DNA from: Nitrospirota bacterium
Lineage (GTDB): Bacteria > Nitrospirota > Nitrospiria > Nitrospirales > NS-4
NCBI GenBank assembly: GCA_005877855.1
Contig: VBOF01000053.1
Span: forward strand, 1 to 5,008
DNA: 5,008 nt
Direction of reading: 5' to 3'
The stretch's first letter is position 1. Each line of letters opens with the position of its first letter. Below are positions 4,851 to 5,008 of the stretch, in pieces. The notes under the pieces were generated by a model. The model had not been told where the DNA came from. It did no database searches and worked only from the letters and a program-made list of their open reading frames with translations. The position numbers were made by a program, and so were the translations under genes.

Positions 4851-5008
4851 GTGAGGCAATTCTCGATCCAGCCGGTGTTGCCATTCCGTCTCGATCTGAC
4901 GGCGTGGGCCTTGCGCCGCCATCCCGGTAATGCCGTGGACCACTGGGACGGAACAACGTATCAGCGGGTCCTCATGATTGAACAGGGGCCGGTGCTGGTA
5001 AGCGTCAC
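4851..5008 (+). CDS. Probable DNA-3-methyladenine glycosylase II (AlkA-like), N-terminal part
   Basis: Open from GTG 4851 to the window edge, giving about 52 residues with no stop. The text RQFSIQPVLPFRLDLTAWAL, followed by RRHPGNAVDHWDGTTYQRVL, resembles the N-terminal domain of AlkA-type DNA glycosylases (HhH-GPD superfamily), which remove alkylated bases in base excision repair. The helix-hairpin-helix and catalytic Asp lie beyond the window, so the assignment rests on N-terminal similarity I recognise rather than on an active site. No ATG is available. GTG 4851 gives the family-like start (V/M)RQFSIQP; GTG 4845, two codons earlier, is an alternative. Neither has a strong ribosome binding site, and the frame stays open back into the end of gap. 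The gene begins 23 bp after the gap stop on the same strand, so read-through transcription is likely. Confidence 0.6.
   Translation, partial: MRQFSIQPVLPFRLDLTAWALRRHPGNAVDHWDGTTYQRVLMIEQGPVLVSV

Noticed and set aside
1..5008. CRISPR array, tRNA/rRNA, IS element, toxin-antitoxin or phage-defence system
   Set aside because: No regularly spaced repeats, transposase motifs, terminal repeats, cloverleaf sequence or defence-type domains were seen by eye on either strand.

Overview
The window reads as an ordinary, gene-dense bacterial chromosome segment. Every supported gene is on the + strand, gaps are short, and most starts have a strong GGAGG-type ribosome binding site. Base composition is moderately GC-rich. 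The gene set (cupredoxin tail, a Cys/His membrane protein, CDGSH protein, transaldolase, flavin reductase, CBS-pair protein, YeaO-like DUF488 protein, type I GAPDH, AlkA-like glycosylase) would suit a Nitrospira-like or other free-living chemolithotrophic or proteobacterial lineage. That placement is an impression from protein style and is not proven here.

Layout: 3-134 is the C-terminal end of a probable cupredoxin-fold copper protein. A 121-bp gap with a weak promoter-like site leads to 256-849, an uncharacterised 197-aa protein with an N-terminal coiled coil, a central hydrophobic hairpin and a Cys/His-rich C-terminal half. After a 152-bp gap comes a 68-aa CDGSH iron-sulfur protein (1002-1208). 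Right behind it lie two hairpins and the decayed C-terminal end of a glucokinase (about 1205-1440), which also carries a one-base frameshift in a run of five G. An intact transaldolase (1460-2113) follows, with a ferredoxin-reductase-type flavoprotein only 12 bp further on (2126-2848). Then come a two-CBS-domain protein (2922-3347), a DUF488 protein (3418-3771), type I glyceraldehyde-3-phosphate dehydrogenase (3805-4827), and the first about 52 codons of a probable DNA-3-methyladenine glycosylase II, cut by the window edge.

Functional reading: transaldolase and GAPDH belong to the pentose-phosphate/glycolytic core, and the glucokinase fragment suggests that a sugar-phosphate cluster once included glk directly upstream of tal. 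The flavoprotein and CDGSH protein are small redox components. The CBS protein may sense adenylates. Co-transcription of tal with the flavoprotein gene is likely. For the others it is only suggested by orientation and gaps of 23-73 bp.

I did not find a mobile element, CRISPR array, tRNA or rRNA, or a convincing new multi-gene system. The most noteworthy items are the glucokinase remnant with its junction hairpins and the uncharacterised Cys/His membrane protein.
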